The translations under genes were made by a program, and so were the position numbers. Below are positions 1 to 9,045 of a stretch of DNA of 12,150 nucleotides, in pieces (position 1 is the first letter of the stretch; every line of letters begins with the position of its first letter). This stretch comes from Phlegmacium glaucopus (lineage: Eukaryota; Basidiomycota; Agaricomycetes; Agaricales; Cortinariaceae). The stretch covers positions 1 to 12,150 of the forward strand of contig MU130569.1 of NCBI GenBank assembly GCA_015039465.1, given 5' to 3'. The notes beneath the pieces were generated by a model. It was not told where the DNA came from. It made no database searches and saw only the letters and a list, made by a program, of their open reading frames with translations.

Positions 1-986
1 TATTCTTCCCCTCCCATTACCAAACGAGTGTTGCCCCAACCGAATTCATCCATACGCCAGAAGGATATATCAGGAGGAAGAAACTGTACACCGGATATCT
101 AAGAGATAAGTTAGACGTAGTACGTCAACGAGGGTTAGGGTGAAAAAGAGACGCACGAAAGGAGATAGACGACCATCCAACCAACGAGCACGAATCCTCT
201 CAATAGAAGCCATAAGCAACGCCGAAAAAAAGATCAACAACCAATTCTGCACTTGACATCTAGCCGTCTTCCTGAAGTCCACGTTACCCGACAAAAACAC
301 AGTATTCTAACAGGCCAAATGCTGTGCCCTCGAAGTCCTATTCATAGCTTGAAGCACCTTATTCAAAGGTTGCGTTACATCTTGACCAGATCTCTGTTTG
401 AATACATCCACCGAGTCAGAGGAGAAATGCGAATGTGGTTGAGTTTTGAGTGAGGCCAAGAGACCAGACAAAGTCGGTGAGGTCGTAGATTGTGTCGTTG
501 TGGATACCCCGGCCTCTGGAAGAGAGATGAGTTAGTAAATTAACTTAGCTGAACCGCAAATGAATGGTTACTTGGCGATACCATCAGCAGCAATCGACCC
601 TTTCGACAAAACCAAAGGATCCTTCCTCGTAATCCGCATCTTCGGGAGAAACGTATCCCTATACCAATTCTCGGCGCCTGCGTTTGCAACTTCTCCGAAA
701 CGTCTCGCTAACAGTTCAACATCCGGGAAATTCTTGGGTCACAAGCCCACGATGGTGGGAAATAATAAGTGCTCAAAACTTCTGCTGAGTTGCTTGGAAC
801 ACCGAATAATGCGAGTTCCATGAACAAAGTTCGCGACGCGATAACAACTCTTTGGATTGAAACCTAACAGTCATTTGAACCTTGACTTCGTTTGGTCCCC
901 ATGCTTTATCAAAGGTTCGGACATAGAAGTCTCCCAAATGCGACGATGTAGAAGATAACGATGCCGTTGAACAAGAAGGTACGGGA
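1..986 (-). pseudogene. Chitin synthase (myosin-domain type, class V/VI) fragment, copy 1, catalytic core deleted
   Basis: Read on the minus strand, broken frames match the region N-terminal to the catalytic domain of large fungal chitin synthases, which polymerise UDP-GlcNAc into chitin at the plasma membrane. In order: FDKAWGPNEVK (about 890-930), a cytochrome-b5-like stretch with PKNFPDVELLARR and ENWYRDTFLPKM, LVLSKGSIAADGIAK, then FLSGNVDFRKTARCQVQNW and LLMASI (about 200-300). The sequence then jumps to the C-terminal membrane region (REFMLVGWM-like, YPVYSFF, then FWRMDEFGWGNTRLV at the window edge). The glycosyltransferase core expected between these blocks, several hundred residues, is absent. 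Two introns remain: 516-571 and 99-156, the first with a clear ACTAAC-like branch site. Several frameshifts and stops rule out a working product. The fragment runs off the left edge. Family identification is firm; the exact class is less so. Confidence 0.85.
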
Positions 987-1514
987 ACTCCCAAATTGAA
1001 GCTTACATCATGAAGGACATACTGCATTTTGTGCCATGAGTCATGAAAATTGCAACCACCGACGTGGCTATGAGTATTCAGGCAGCCGTTTCTGGCATCA
1101 ATGAAGGAAAGTACGCGACTTGAAAGCTGTAGCAGCAGGGGAAAATGCGAGTCGGAGTATACATGTTTATTCCCTGTTCGATGCTATCAGTCTGAGGACA
1201 TGACGTCATGTGGTCAGCGAGAGGCTAAATATAGATGATGCCGCCTTGAGTCCGAATTTGGTCCGAATTGCTGCTCGTACCTCGGCCATGAGGAAAGAAT
1301 CGCAGCTGAATGGACCAGATGGTGATACCCAGTGAGAAGTCGAAAGGAAGAGTAAAAATACATCTGTACTGTAACAGGACTGAAGGCAGTCTGAGGAGTG
1401 AAAAAGACGGATGAGAGTAACTTTGTGATGTTAACAGGGCAGTGTGATTGACGGTAAACACAGTAGAACTGAGCTGGATGCCAACTTGGGAAGGCTGTAA
1501 TCAAGCGTAAATGA
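987..1514. other. Unassigned spacer between two pseudogenes
   Basis: No convincing gene is seen here. The left end (987-1012) is a 26 bp motif that recurs exactly at 9325-9350. A minus-strand start at about 1289 opens a short frame (MAEVRAAIRTKFGLK...) that stops within 30 codons; it could be a first exon or chance. The rest holds only short frames with no family resemblance. The decayed 3' end of the neighbouring coatomer pseudogene may extend into 1400-1514, but no similarity is visible to me. Confidence 0.4.
1198..1211. promoter_or_regulatory. 14 bp perfect palindrome with a CRE-type TGACGTCA core
   Basis: ACATGACGTCATGT is a perfect palindrome. Its centre, TGACGTCA, is the classical binding site of CREB/ATF-type bZIP factors in eukaryotes. 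A Gcn4/AP-1-like TGAGTCA also occurs at about 1037-1043. No intact gene starts nearby on either strand, so these may be relics of a promoter or chance matches. Function is inference only. Confidence 0.25.
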
Positions 1515-3229
1515 TTGAAGATAACATGCAAAATGTGAAGCATGTAAAGGGTTACGTTGATTACCAGCTTTCCCAGCCAACATCTCTATCCCCCACCGCC
1601 AACAAAAGTAATATCGAGGCACTTAAATCCCCAGCTTTCTCAAAACATTCTTTAGCTAAATCGAATCTACACACTGTCAAAGCGCGATCTCCTAATGCTC
1701 TCCATTTGATTTCGGATTCGTTTTCGGGGATTGTGTGAGCTATTTTGTGTCTAAGTCGTCTAGGGATAGAGCTAGATCAAATTTGTGGTTTGGGTCGGTT
1801 CTTATTTGGAGTGCTAGCTCTTTGAGGTCTGTTGGCAAAGGAGATATTGGTGGAGGGTAGGATTGGGAGAGGGAAGATAAAACCTACCCCGCGCTTCAAG
1901 GAATCGAGCAACTTTGTTAAGTTGGTCTTTGGGCAACGTAGGGAGTAGCACATTCAGTGTCCTCTCTTAGAATAGCAGTTTGGTATTCTACGACGCGGAG
2001 AGAAAGTGCGTAACCGTAGATACGAAAGTCTTTGTCTGTTAGGTAGACTCAGTTGTGAGATGGGATGTAGCCGGCGAGGTAAAGAGGTCTGGAGAGTGAG
2101 TGATTAGATGAGCATTTTAGAGGAAAAAAGAGAGGGCTTACGTGTCAAAGGGACTGGTAGTGCAGGATTCGGAACCGACGAAGTAGCATAGCCGGTTGGA
2201 GGTGGTGTATATGAAGCAGTCATCAACCCATTTCGCTGTCTTGACGCTGGGGGATTGGTTGGTCTCCTTTTGTTGGGTGTCAGGAATGAACCGACTTACC
2301 CTTCTGACACGTCAGCGACGACTTCAAACAACACCTTCATCAGTGACTCCTGCTCCTTCCTCTAGTTTTGCGTTCTAGGCACCTCGATCGAATCGAAGGA
2401 TGTAAAAAGAGTCTTCAACTGTGATGGCCACTAAACCGGGATACCAAACCAGGAAACCTAGTGAGAGTCGTCAGATTGACAAGGAGAAGAGCCAAACAAT
2501 TAAAGAAACCCACAGTCTTTGCTTCAACATCAATCCGTCTATCAATATCTCCAGACTCCCGATCCCAAAACATCACAAAACCAGCACCTCTAGCACCAAG
2601 CAATGTTCCACCATGCAAACTCTCCATCGACCAACTTCCCGGACCTTTCATCCCAGTTCTAGGTCGTTCTCTGAAATTCTTATACACTAAGTTTAACTTT
2701 ACTGTCCAGAACAGCATATGTGTTTGAATCAGGAGCCAAAGCAAATGAGATACCGTTTCCGACGCTGCCAGGCTGGAGAAGTATAGACGATGTATTCGCC
2801 ATCGCCTACTACTGTGACGAACCGGCCGTTGGGAGAGTGGAGTAGGGATGTGGAGAATATTTCTGTGGAACCGATTTCTTTAGTTGAGAGGGTGCCGTCT
2901 GTAAATGACGTGGATGGGGAGGAGGGGTTGAGATGGTTTGGAGATTTCCAGAGAGGACGTCGTGGTTGCGGCTATAGATGAATTTGCCGGTTGGGTCCAT
3001 GCTGAAAGTTGGTTCGTCCCTGCCGAGCTAGATTTGTGGATTATTAGTTTGTAAAATGGCATTTCAAGAGAATACGAACCTTGATGACGACAACACCTTC
3101 ATCGAACCCTACTGCTACTTCATTGGCATCTTTGCGTAGTGCAACACACCATGACCGTTCTAAAGCATAGCTGAGTGTGTTTTCGATGCGATATGTGCCG
3201 CTATTCCAAATCTTGACTGTCCATCTTCA
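1515..3229 (-). pseudogene. Coatomer subunit beta' (Sec27/COPB2) pseudogene with introns
   Basis: The minus strand encodes, in interrupted frames, the middle of the COPI coat subunit beta' (WD-repeat plus alpha-solenoid), which sorts cargo in Golgi-to-ER vesicles. Recognisable blocks in order: TVKIWNSGTYRIENTLSY and the end of the WD40 region (about 3090-3225), HSPNGRFVTVVGDGEYIVYT (about 2785-2845), SLHGGTLLGARGAGFVMFWD (about 2560-2625), TAKWVDDCFIYTTSNRLCYF (about 2180-2240), DKDFRIYGYALSLRVVEYQT (about 1980-2040), and EIKWRALGDRAL plus DLAKECFEKAGDLSA (about 1620-1715). Four introns with GT...AG ends remain: 3028-3079, 2247-2299, 2089-2141 and 1829-1887. Frameshifts, in-frame stops (for example before VYLTDKDF) and loss of both protein ends make it a pseudogene. 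Retained introns show it came from genomic DNA. The upstream break lies next to the repeat at 3230. Confidence 0.88.
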
Positions 3230-3357
3230 AGGGATTGACAGACGAGTAAATTGTTTTCGCGCGGCAAACAAGGCCATCACCATCAACACGTGCAATCACG
3301 GAAGTTACCGGCAAGTCTTGCGTTACCTTTGAAAGGCCGCATCCGTTTATCTCGTAA
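3230..3357 (+). repeat. ~130 bp direct repeat, copy A
   Basis: This stretch is closely similar, in the same orientation, to 7313-7446. Both begin with AGGGATTGA and share a run through GAGTAAATTGTTTTCGCGCGG and a CATCACCATCAACACGTGC segment, with a few substitutions and small indels (for example about 6 extra bases near 3316). The plus strand reads as a short frame with LFSRGKQGHHHQHVQSRKLP in both copies, and at least one difference is silent, so it may derive from an exon. I do not recognise the source protein. The repeat sits at the break of the coatomer pseudogene here and at the break of a chitin synthase fragment in the other copy. Confidence 0.85.
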
Positions 3358-3541
3358 AGAGCCTCGCATTCTTCTTGATGAAGCCATTCGGATAGTCCCA
3401 ACCTGTAACCCGGTAGCGGTAAAAGCTACTGCCGGGTTACGTCTTTTGCCTAGGTCCCAAACCGCTTATATTCTAGATGCGGTTGAAAAAGAATACGTAG
3501 AGTTCAGGTTATTCCTCCAATGGCTCGCCGTAATGCTTTAA
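3358..3541 (+). pseudogene. GDA1/CD39-family nucleoside diphosphatase fragment
   Basis: The open plus frame contains ILLDEAIRIVP followed by NPVAVKATAGLRLLP and QTAYILDAV (3368-3484). ATAGLRLL is apyrase conserved region 2 of the GDA1/CD39 nucleotidase family, and the spacing to LLDEA and ILDAV fits the Golgi guanosine diphosphatase branch, which turns GDP into GMP to support protein glycosylation. About 40 residues of the family are present; the usual protein is several hundred residues long, and apyrase regions 1, 3, 4 and 5 are missing. The frame runs on from the upstream repeat and after about 3484 shows no further similarity. It is a fragment, not a gene, and lies about 210 bp upstream of the NLR start. 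Confidence 0.75.
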
Positions 3542-3749
3542 CGTATTGATTTTAACAGTCATTCACTTTCTATCTATCCCTAAAGGTAGGTCCACAATTT
3601 ATTTGTTTATGTTCCTTTATTCAAGCCGAAAAATTGCCACTTAAGACAAAACCCCGAGTCATGATAAGCAGTGTTAATGCTGTGAGGCATGGCAAAGGAA
3701 GATCTCCGCCCTCCTGTTCCTTACCACCATCAAGGTTGACCTACTCATT
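3542..3749. promoter_or_regulatory. Probable 5' region of the NACHT gene
   Basis: This is about 200 bp of AT-rich DNA without a frame, between the GDA1 fragment and the NLR start codon. It must hold the core promoter and 5' UTR if the gene is transcribed. No clear TATA box stands out; there are T-rich tracts at about 3597-3620. The start context CTCATTATG has A at -3, which is favourable in fungi. Assigned by position only. Confidence 0.35.
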
Positions 3750-6497
3750 ATGTCTTTATTCAACAAATCCAACGTCTTGATCTCAGGGGGAAGTTTTGTC
3801 AATATTACAAGGGAAAAAGGTATGCATTAACTGCCTCACACATTTCGATACCTCATCAGCACATTTAGGCATAGATGTCTTGAGCAGGCACATAGCACCT
3901 GGTGCATTCCACAACTCAGCTGAACGGTATGATCCTCCCAAGTGTCACCCGCAAACTCGCGTAGCAGTTATTCAAGCTATCGTCGATTGGATCGAAGATG
4001 GGCAGAAGACATCGTTCATCAAGTGGCTCTATGGTCCCGCTGGAGCAGGGAAATCCGCAATTGCGCAGGAAATCGCAGAATTATACCATAAATCGGGACG
4101 TTTGGCAGCCAGTTTCTTCTGGTCCCGAAGTGTAGCGGGTCGCAACAACGAAAAATGTCTGGTTTCATCCTTAGCGTATCAGCTACTCATCGCGATTCCG
4201 CAAATACGTGGCTACATTGAAGAAGCGATCGAAAACGACCCTTCCCTTCTATTTCTCTCCCTAGCGACTCAGATGCAATCTCTCGTTGTTGAACCACTGG
4301 AGAAAGTATTCAGCCATGATCAGCAAAGAGCAGTCGATTCCGAAATTCCCAAGCTGATCATCCTCGATGGCCTCGATGAGTGTGGTACTGCGGAAGCCCA
4401 ACGATACATTCTCAAAGTAATCTCCGACTCCGTTCTCAAATTCCCAATTCCTCTCTTTTTCCTTATTTGCAGCAGACCCGAACAAGCGATCCGTGATTCA
4501 TTCAATGATCAAAACCTACTTGAGCTTACTGTCCGACTCGCTTTAGATGAGAAATACCGTCCAGACGACGATATCAGGCTGTTTTTGGTCGAGAGCTTTG
4601 AATCCGTGAAAAGGAGCCACGCCCTACTACGATGCTTGCCTTGTGACTGGCCCATCGTGGAAGACATCGATCTACTGGTTAAAAAATCGTCCGGGCAATT
4701 CATCTATGCTGCCACTGTTGTGAAATTCGTCAGACCCCCGCGACGTAGGCCTGACGAACAACTCAAAATTATTTTGGGTATCAACACAGCTGGGAATGAC
4801 ACCCCATTCGCCGAGCTCGATGCTCTGTACTGCCAGATATTCAGCATGGTGGAGGACCTTCCGAGCGCATTGGAAGTTCTAAGCGTTCTCTTTCTTGTCG
4901 ACGGTATAAGGGGCTATGCCTCATCTGCGCGTGTGATCGAGACAATCCTATCCTATGCATCTGGTGACCTTCAACTCATCCTGATTGATTTGCATTCTGT
5001 TTTAAATGTCCCAGGTATGGAAGACAACCACGGAGACCTTCGTTCCCACCATGCCTCACTTCAAGACTTTCTCATGGACCCGGCTCGATCCGGGAATCTT
5101 TTTATTGATCAAGGCAAAGCCCATGCGCAAATAGCGCGACACCTCCTGCGATGTATACGCGACTACTACTCTCAGGACACAGATCATCGTTACCACTGTG
5201 AGTGATCCTCTTCCAGGGTCTATAAACTTCAAGCTTATTGCACCTCTTGGTCTGATAGTTAGGTTTCTGGTATTTAGCGACCTTACATATCACTGTTTTA
5301 AGTCGTCTGCAACGAGGGAGTTACTCGCTGATTTTTATGGTTTTGACTTTCGACAATGGGTAGCCACGATATTGAAACTCTTTCCGGCAAGTTGGGGTGC
5401 TATCAAGTGGTCCCACGGATCGAATGGTTCGCCTATACACGTGGTTTAAGATCCAGGTCTGTCTTCCCAGCTTGCACATCTTCCACTGCTTATGATCGTC
5501 AAGGAAGCAAATGTACAGGACCAATTTGGTCCTGGACGAAGTCTGTATACGCATCACTCTGGCTCCTTGGCAGCCGCTGTAGATTTATTCTTCGAAGCGA
5601 TTTGTCGTCAATCTTTTGATGAGTATCCCAAAAATGGCAAAAATGCATTTACCGCGATAACACATCCTCAAACAGTTCGTCATCGGCGCTGGATTAATTC
5701 AGCCTTCGAAACGGTCACCGGCTTTGATGAATTGTTTGACCGCTTGCTCGATATGGACATAAAGATTGTTGAATTTCAAAAATACCTCTCTGATCCGGAT
5801 CGTGCTGGGAGGTACTTTGTGAATGGTAGGATGTATGCAACACTGTCAGTGTTGATCTTTAAATTTATCTTTGATTCCAGAATATTGTGAGTCCAAATAT
5901 CCGTGTTCCAGAATTCAATGCATTGAGGATTGTAATTAGTACATACATAACGGGCATACAAGAACAAGCTCTTATATATGCCATTGACGCTCTTCCTTTT
6001 TATATCTCGAATGCGGATTATACCCCGGAGCTTGCCAGGCATGCCAATCGCCTACTCAATTACAAAATTGGAGCCAAGGACGAAGAACTGCACTCTGCGC
6101 TCAAGGTGCTCTACGAGACTATTGAGCTGTATCTAAAAGTGAGTTTTCATACTGGTTGATATCTTTGTGAAGATCAATGTTTACTAGTTCCACAGAAGGG
6201 ACCGAACTCACTGCAGGAGAAGTTCCATAAATGTATACCGGAAAACCGACTAATTGATTTAGTGAGCGCATCAAAAGTGACCAAATGCTGGGTTCTAATG
6301 CTGCATACCAGGAGCCTGAGCAAAGCATTGATACCGGTATAATTCCCTCGGAGCTGCGTTTCAGAGCAGAGAAACGCCGTAGAAATAGTGGGGAAAGCAT
6401 TAAGGTGATGGATTCAACCATGGCCTCATCGGGATCGATATTACCTCCACCCAAACGTCTGAGGATCGTGGATATATTGCCCGATCCAGCCATGTGA
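3750..6497 (+). CDS. NACHT-domain (NLR-like) P-loop NTPase, six-exon model
   Basis: Predicted STAND NTPase of the NLR-like type abundant in mushroom genomes; such proteins are thought to act in non-self recognition or programmed cell death, which is unproven here. Exons: 3750-3819, 3860-5197, 5259-5886, 5940-6138, 6196-6261, 6312-6497. All junctions are GT...AG, phases agree, and the total of 2487 nt is a multiple of three. ATG 3750 is chosen because it gives the N-terminal MSLFNKSNVLISGGSFVNI typical of these proteins. Spliced numbering: GAFHNSAERYDPPKCHPQTR lead-in at about 38-57, Walker A GPAGAGKS at 82-89, Walker B LIILDGLDEC at 189-198, LICSRPE at about 225-231, SSGQFIYAATVVKFV at about 320. 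No WD40, ankyrin or TPR repeats are recognised downstream. The C-terminus is basic (AEKRRR, PPPKRLR). One in-frame TAA at 5447-5449 is unresolved: 60 or 66 bp introns ending at 5456 would remove it in frame but have weak donors. If none is real, the gene is truncated after about 533 residues. Confidence 0.8.
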
Positions 6498-6905
6498 TCG
6501 GCATTCGAAAGGGGGCCACACCTGACAGCCTCCTGGACGAAAGTGCACCTACTCAGTCGCGGAACTACGTTTCTCCCATTGCGACCTTGAGAAAAGACGT
6601 TCCCGCTGTGTTTGCTCGTAAGCGTGCAAGGTCGACTGCATTTGGCGATGAGGAACCAGCTCGATGATTTTGTCTATTATGTCTTACCTCAACCCGACGG
6701 AGAAGGACTTGATCGAACAAAAGCATCGGCAGAGTACTGTCGCCGCCAGGAGGAACCAAAAGCGTAAACTGGAGCATCTGCAACAGTTGGAGAAGGAGCT
6801 CGAGCAAGCGAGGCAAGAGAAGGAACAGTGGCGACAGCCCTCATGTTGTCGAGTCTCCTGAGCAGTCTCAACAGGAGGTCCCCGATTTCTCAGCTGAGGA
6901 CTCGT
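6497..6905 (+). pseudogene. Gcn4/CPC1-type bZIP transcription factor remnant
   Basis: Plus-strand frames match the C-terminal part of Gcn4-like bZIP activators of amino-acid biosynthesis. The first frame (6497-6667) reads IGIRKGATPDSLL, then KDVPAVFARKRARSTAFGDE and a stop. A shifted frame (6694-6840) reads NPTEKDLIEQKHRQSTVAAR, then a leucine zipper with LEHLQQLEKELEQARQEKEQ. A third frame continues ALMLSSLLSSL to about 6905. Two frameshifts separate the three blocks. In the basic region the two invariant DNA-contact residues are changed: the Asn is Ser (QSTVAA) and the Arg is Gln (RRNQKRK), so even a repaired frame should bind DNA poorly. The activation domain and N-terminus are missing. 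The similarity begins at the NLR stop codon, so the two are fused back to back. Confidence 0.8.
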
Positions 6906-7312
6906 GAACCTTTTTCTTATTTTCCTATTTGATATAAATTTTCCTTTGCCTCGGAAAAGTCTCCAAATATTATAATTTACTGGACTAGAAGACGACTTTA
7001 TCTTTTTACCCGTCGTCACACTTCCATATAGCTCCTTATACCGCATCATCATCATTCCCTAACCACTTGCTGCCTTTGGAGCGTTCTGCCCCATCGTTGT
7101 CTATTCGTACCACCATTGCCTCGTTTGTAAGTTGTAACAACCGTTGTCGTTTCCTATATGCTTTTGAATATCACCTTGGTTCTACCCATATATGCTGAAT
7201 AAACTTGTGGGTGAGGGCCATCGCTCCGCGTGGCATATACTAGTCCCTTCAAATGAAATTATACTGGTATTTTTATAGCGTCTTCGTGAGTGTTGAGCTG
7301 TGTTGAGTTGCC
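6906..7312 (+). terminator. 3' flank with polyadenylation-like AATAAA
   Basis: No coding frame is seen. The stretch is T- and C-rich, with an AATAAA hexamer at 7198-7203. It most likely was the 3' UTR and terminator of the bZIP gene that was captured together with its coding end, and could now serve the NLR gene, whose stop lies upstream. The exact poly(A) site cannot be seen from sequence. Confidence 0.35.
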
Positions 7313-7446
7313 AGGGATTGATGAGTAAATTGTTTTCGCGCGGCAAGCAAGGCCATCACCATCAACACGTGCAATCACGGAAGTTACCGGCGAGTACCTT
7401 TGAAAGCCGCATCCGCTTATAAGAGCGAGCCTCTAAAGGGGACTCG
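7313..7446 (+). repeat. ~130 bp direct repeat, copy B
   Basis: Same orientation as 3230-3357. This copy has an ATG at 7321 where copy A has ACG, and carries about 22 extra bases near its right end before the shared CTCGTAAA. With copy A it brackets the GDA1 fragment, the NLR gene and the bZIP remnant. Its right edge abuts the broken end of chs copy 2, inside what was an NTVF codon run. Confidence 0.85.
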
Positions 7447-9045
7447 TAAATACACAGTATTCAAACAAGCCAGATGCTGTGCTCTCGAAGTCGTATTCAT
7501 AGCTTGAAGCGTCTTATTCAAATGTTGCGTTACATCTTAACTAGATCTCTGTTTGAATACATCCACCAAGTCAGAGTCAAGGGTGAGTTTTGAGTGAGGC
7601 CGAGAGACCAGACATAGTTGGTGTGGTCGTAGATTGTGTCGCTGTAGATACCTTATATTCTGGAAGAGAAATGAGTTAGTAAATTAACATAGCTGAACCG
7701 CAAATGAATACATACCTGACGATACCAGCATCAGCAGCAGCAGCCGCCATCGACCCTTTTCAGAAAACCAAAGGAGCCTTCCCCAGAGTCTGCATCTGCA
7801 ACTTCCCCGAAACATGTCTCGCTAACGGTTCAACATCCGTGAAATTCTTCGGCGTCAAAGCCAGGGTGGTATCCGTCACAAGCTCACTACATCCGGAAAC
7901 AACGGCGGTGGGAAATAATAAGTCAAATCTTGACCAGCCAACGCACTCAAAACGTCTGGTGAGTTACTTGTAATACTGAATAATCCATTGCCGTGATCTC
8001 CATTAACGACGTTCGATACGTCATAACAAGTCCTTGGACCGAAACCCAATAGTCATTCGATCCTTGACTTCGTTTGGTCCCCATGCTTTATCAAAACTCG
8101 GATATAGAAGTCTCCCAAATGCGACGATGTAGAAGATGACGATGCTGTTGAACAAGGAGATAAGGGAAAAAATCGTGACTCTCTCTCTCCAAGCAAGTCG
8201 AATACCAGGTCGTTTCATAGTCCAACGATCCAAAGGAGGAAATTCGGCATCCACCAAGTAGCAAGGCCACACAAGCCATAACCAGCATCTTCTCGTCTTG
8301 GTCGAAGGTACTTTCTCAACAGCATTGGGAACTTCTTTGACCACCACACCACCGCCTTCCTTCGCGCTATCACCGGGTGAATAACCCAGTGAACTTGTCT
8401 CGGACAGGCTTGAAGGAGCTTTTGCATCTCACTCGGAGCCCCATACGCCTCTATCGTGTAGTCCTCCAGAATCGTATTGCGCATTCGGAGATTGACGCTT
8501 GTCTCTATCGTTCCCCATCTTCGTCAACAAAAGATTATCGGCACTATCCACGAAATACCCAGGTAGCGCCAACCCTCCTCCGTCCGTCTGATATGTACAA
8601 CTGGTATTATCATCCCCATCCAAATTCTCCTTGAATGCCTGTCTCGACACCTTCTCTGTACTCCTCAAAATATCCCCACAAATTTCCAGGCCTCATAATC
8701 TAACCAAATATTCATCGACCATAATCCTCACCCTCCATCCATCCATTAGCCCTAGCACGTATTGAACAATCCTATTATCGTAAGAACATCACGTTCACGG
8801 AAATTAGTCGAATCGTAATCGGCGATATATTCCGTTGCATTACGATTTGTGAGATCAGGGAGGAGTAAAGATTGCATTTGAGATTTGACACGGCGTTTGT
8901 CGAATGAGTAGGGTGAACCAGAGTCATTTGGCCGGATACATGAGATCGTCCACAGTTTAGCACATTCGAGAGAAGCGAAGATTCCAGGACGTGACAGGAT
9001 ACGTCTTGCCAGGATGCAAGCGGGGATGTTCATCCTGCAGTGCTG
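7447..9045 (-). pseudogene. Chitin synthase (myosin-domain type) fragment, copy 2, N-terminal half
   Basis: The longest of the three fragments in the N-terminal direction. On the minus strand: end of the myosin-like motor domain (CIRPNDSGSPYSFDKRRVKS and QSLLLPDL, about 8850-8950), an inter-domain stretch with ANGW and EGEDY (about 8700-8735), LRSTEKVSRQAFKENLDGDD (about 8610-8670), PSTKTRR and LAWRERVTIF with the hydrophobic IVIFYIVAFGRLL (about 8110-8310), SNVVNGDHGNG and SALAGQDLTYYFPPPL (about 7915-8025), and TPKNFTDVEPLARHVSGK (about 7795-7855). It ends at QHLACLNTV, just before the DFRKTARCQVQN block, so nothing catalytic is present. One intron is retained (7660-7715). Stops and frameshifts are frequent. 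The myosin-like piece is what identifies the parent as a myosin-domain chitin synthase. Confidence 0.87.
7726..7748 (+). repeat. CAG/CTG trinucleotide microsatellite in chs copy 2
   Basis: An interrupted run of CAG triplets that codes alanine on the minus strand, at the place where copy 1 has the short SIAADG. Copy 3 has a similar CTG run at 9613-9630. Triplet numbers differ between all three copies, so the run changed length after duplication. Confidence 0.7.

Noticed and set aside
1214..1543. Minus-strand 109-codon frame
   Set aside because: It has no recognisable similarity apart from its first part, which overlaps the decayed end of the coatomer pseudogene in the wrong frame.
1515..3229. 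Retroposed (processed) copy of the coatomer gene
   Set aside because: Four introns with intact splice sites are still in place and no poly(A) tract is seen.
1515..3229. Repeat-induced point mutation (RIP) as the cause of decay
   Set aside because: Some stops fit C-to-T changes (for example CGA to TGA), but many lesions are indels and G+C content is not strongly lowered; a dinucleotide count against the parent gene would be needed.
3405..3440. Hairpin with 9 bp GTAACCCGG / CCGGGTTAC arms
   Set aside because: It lies inside the conserved NPVAVKATAGLRLL coding segment of the GDA1 fragment, so the bases are explained by protein coding; no terminator or element end is needed.
3796..5205. A 469-codon frame starting at TTG 3796 taken as the complete gene
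   Set aside because: The first 22 codons are intron sequence (3820-3859) and upstream bases. Starting at ATG 3750 and splicing restores a typical N-terminus, and GTGAGT at 5198 is a donor, so 5205 is not the real end.
5441..5470. A 30 bp intron that would remove the in-frame stop
   Set aside because: Too short for normal fungal splicing and the GTGGTT donor is weak; kept only as one of several options in the findings.
6684..7055. Minus-strand 123-codon frame over the bZIP remnant
   Set aside because: It is the reverse-strand shadow of the bZIP coding sequence and resembles nothing.
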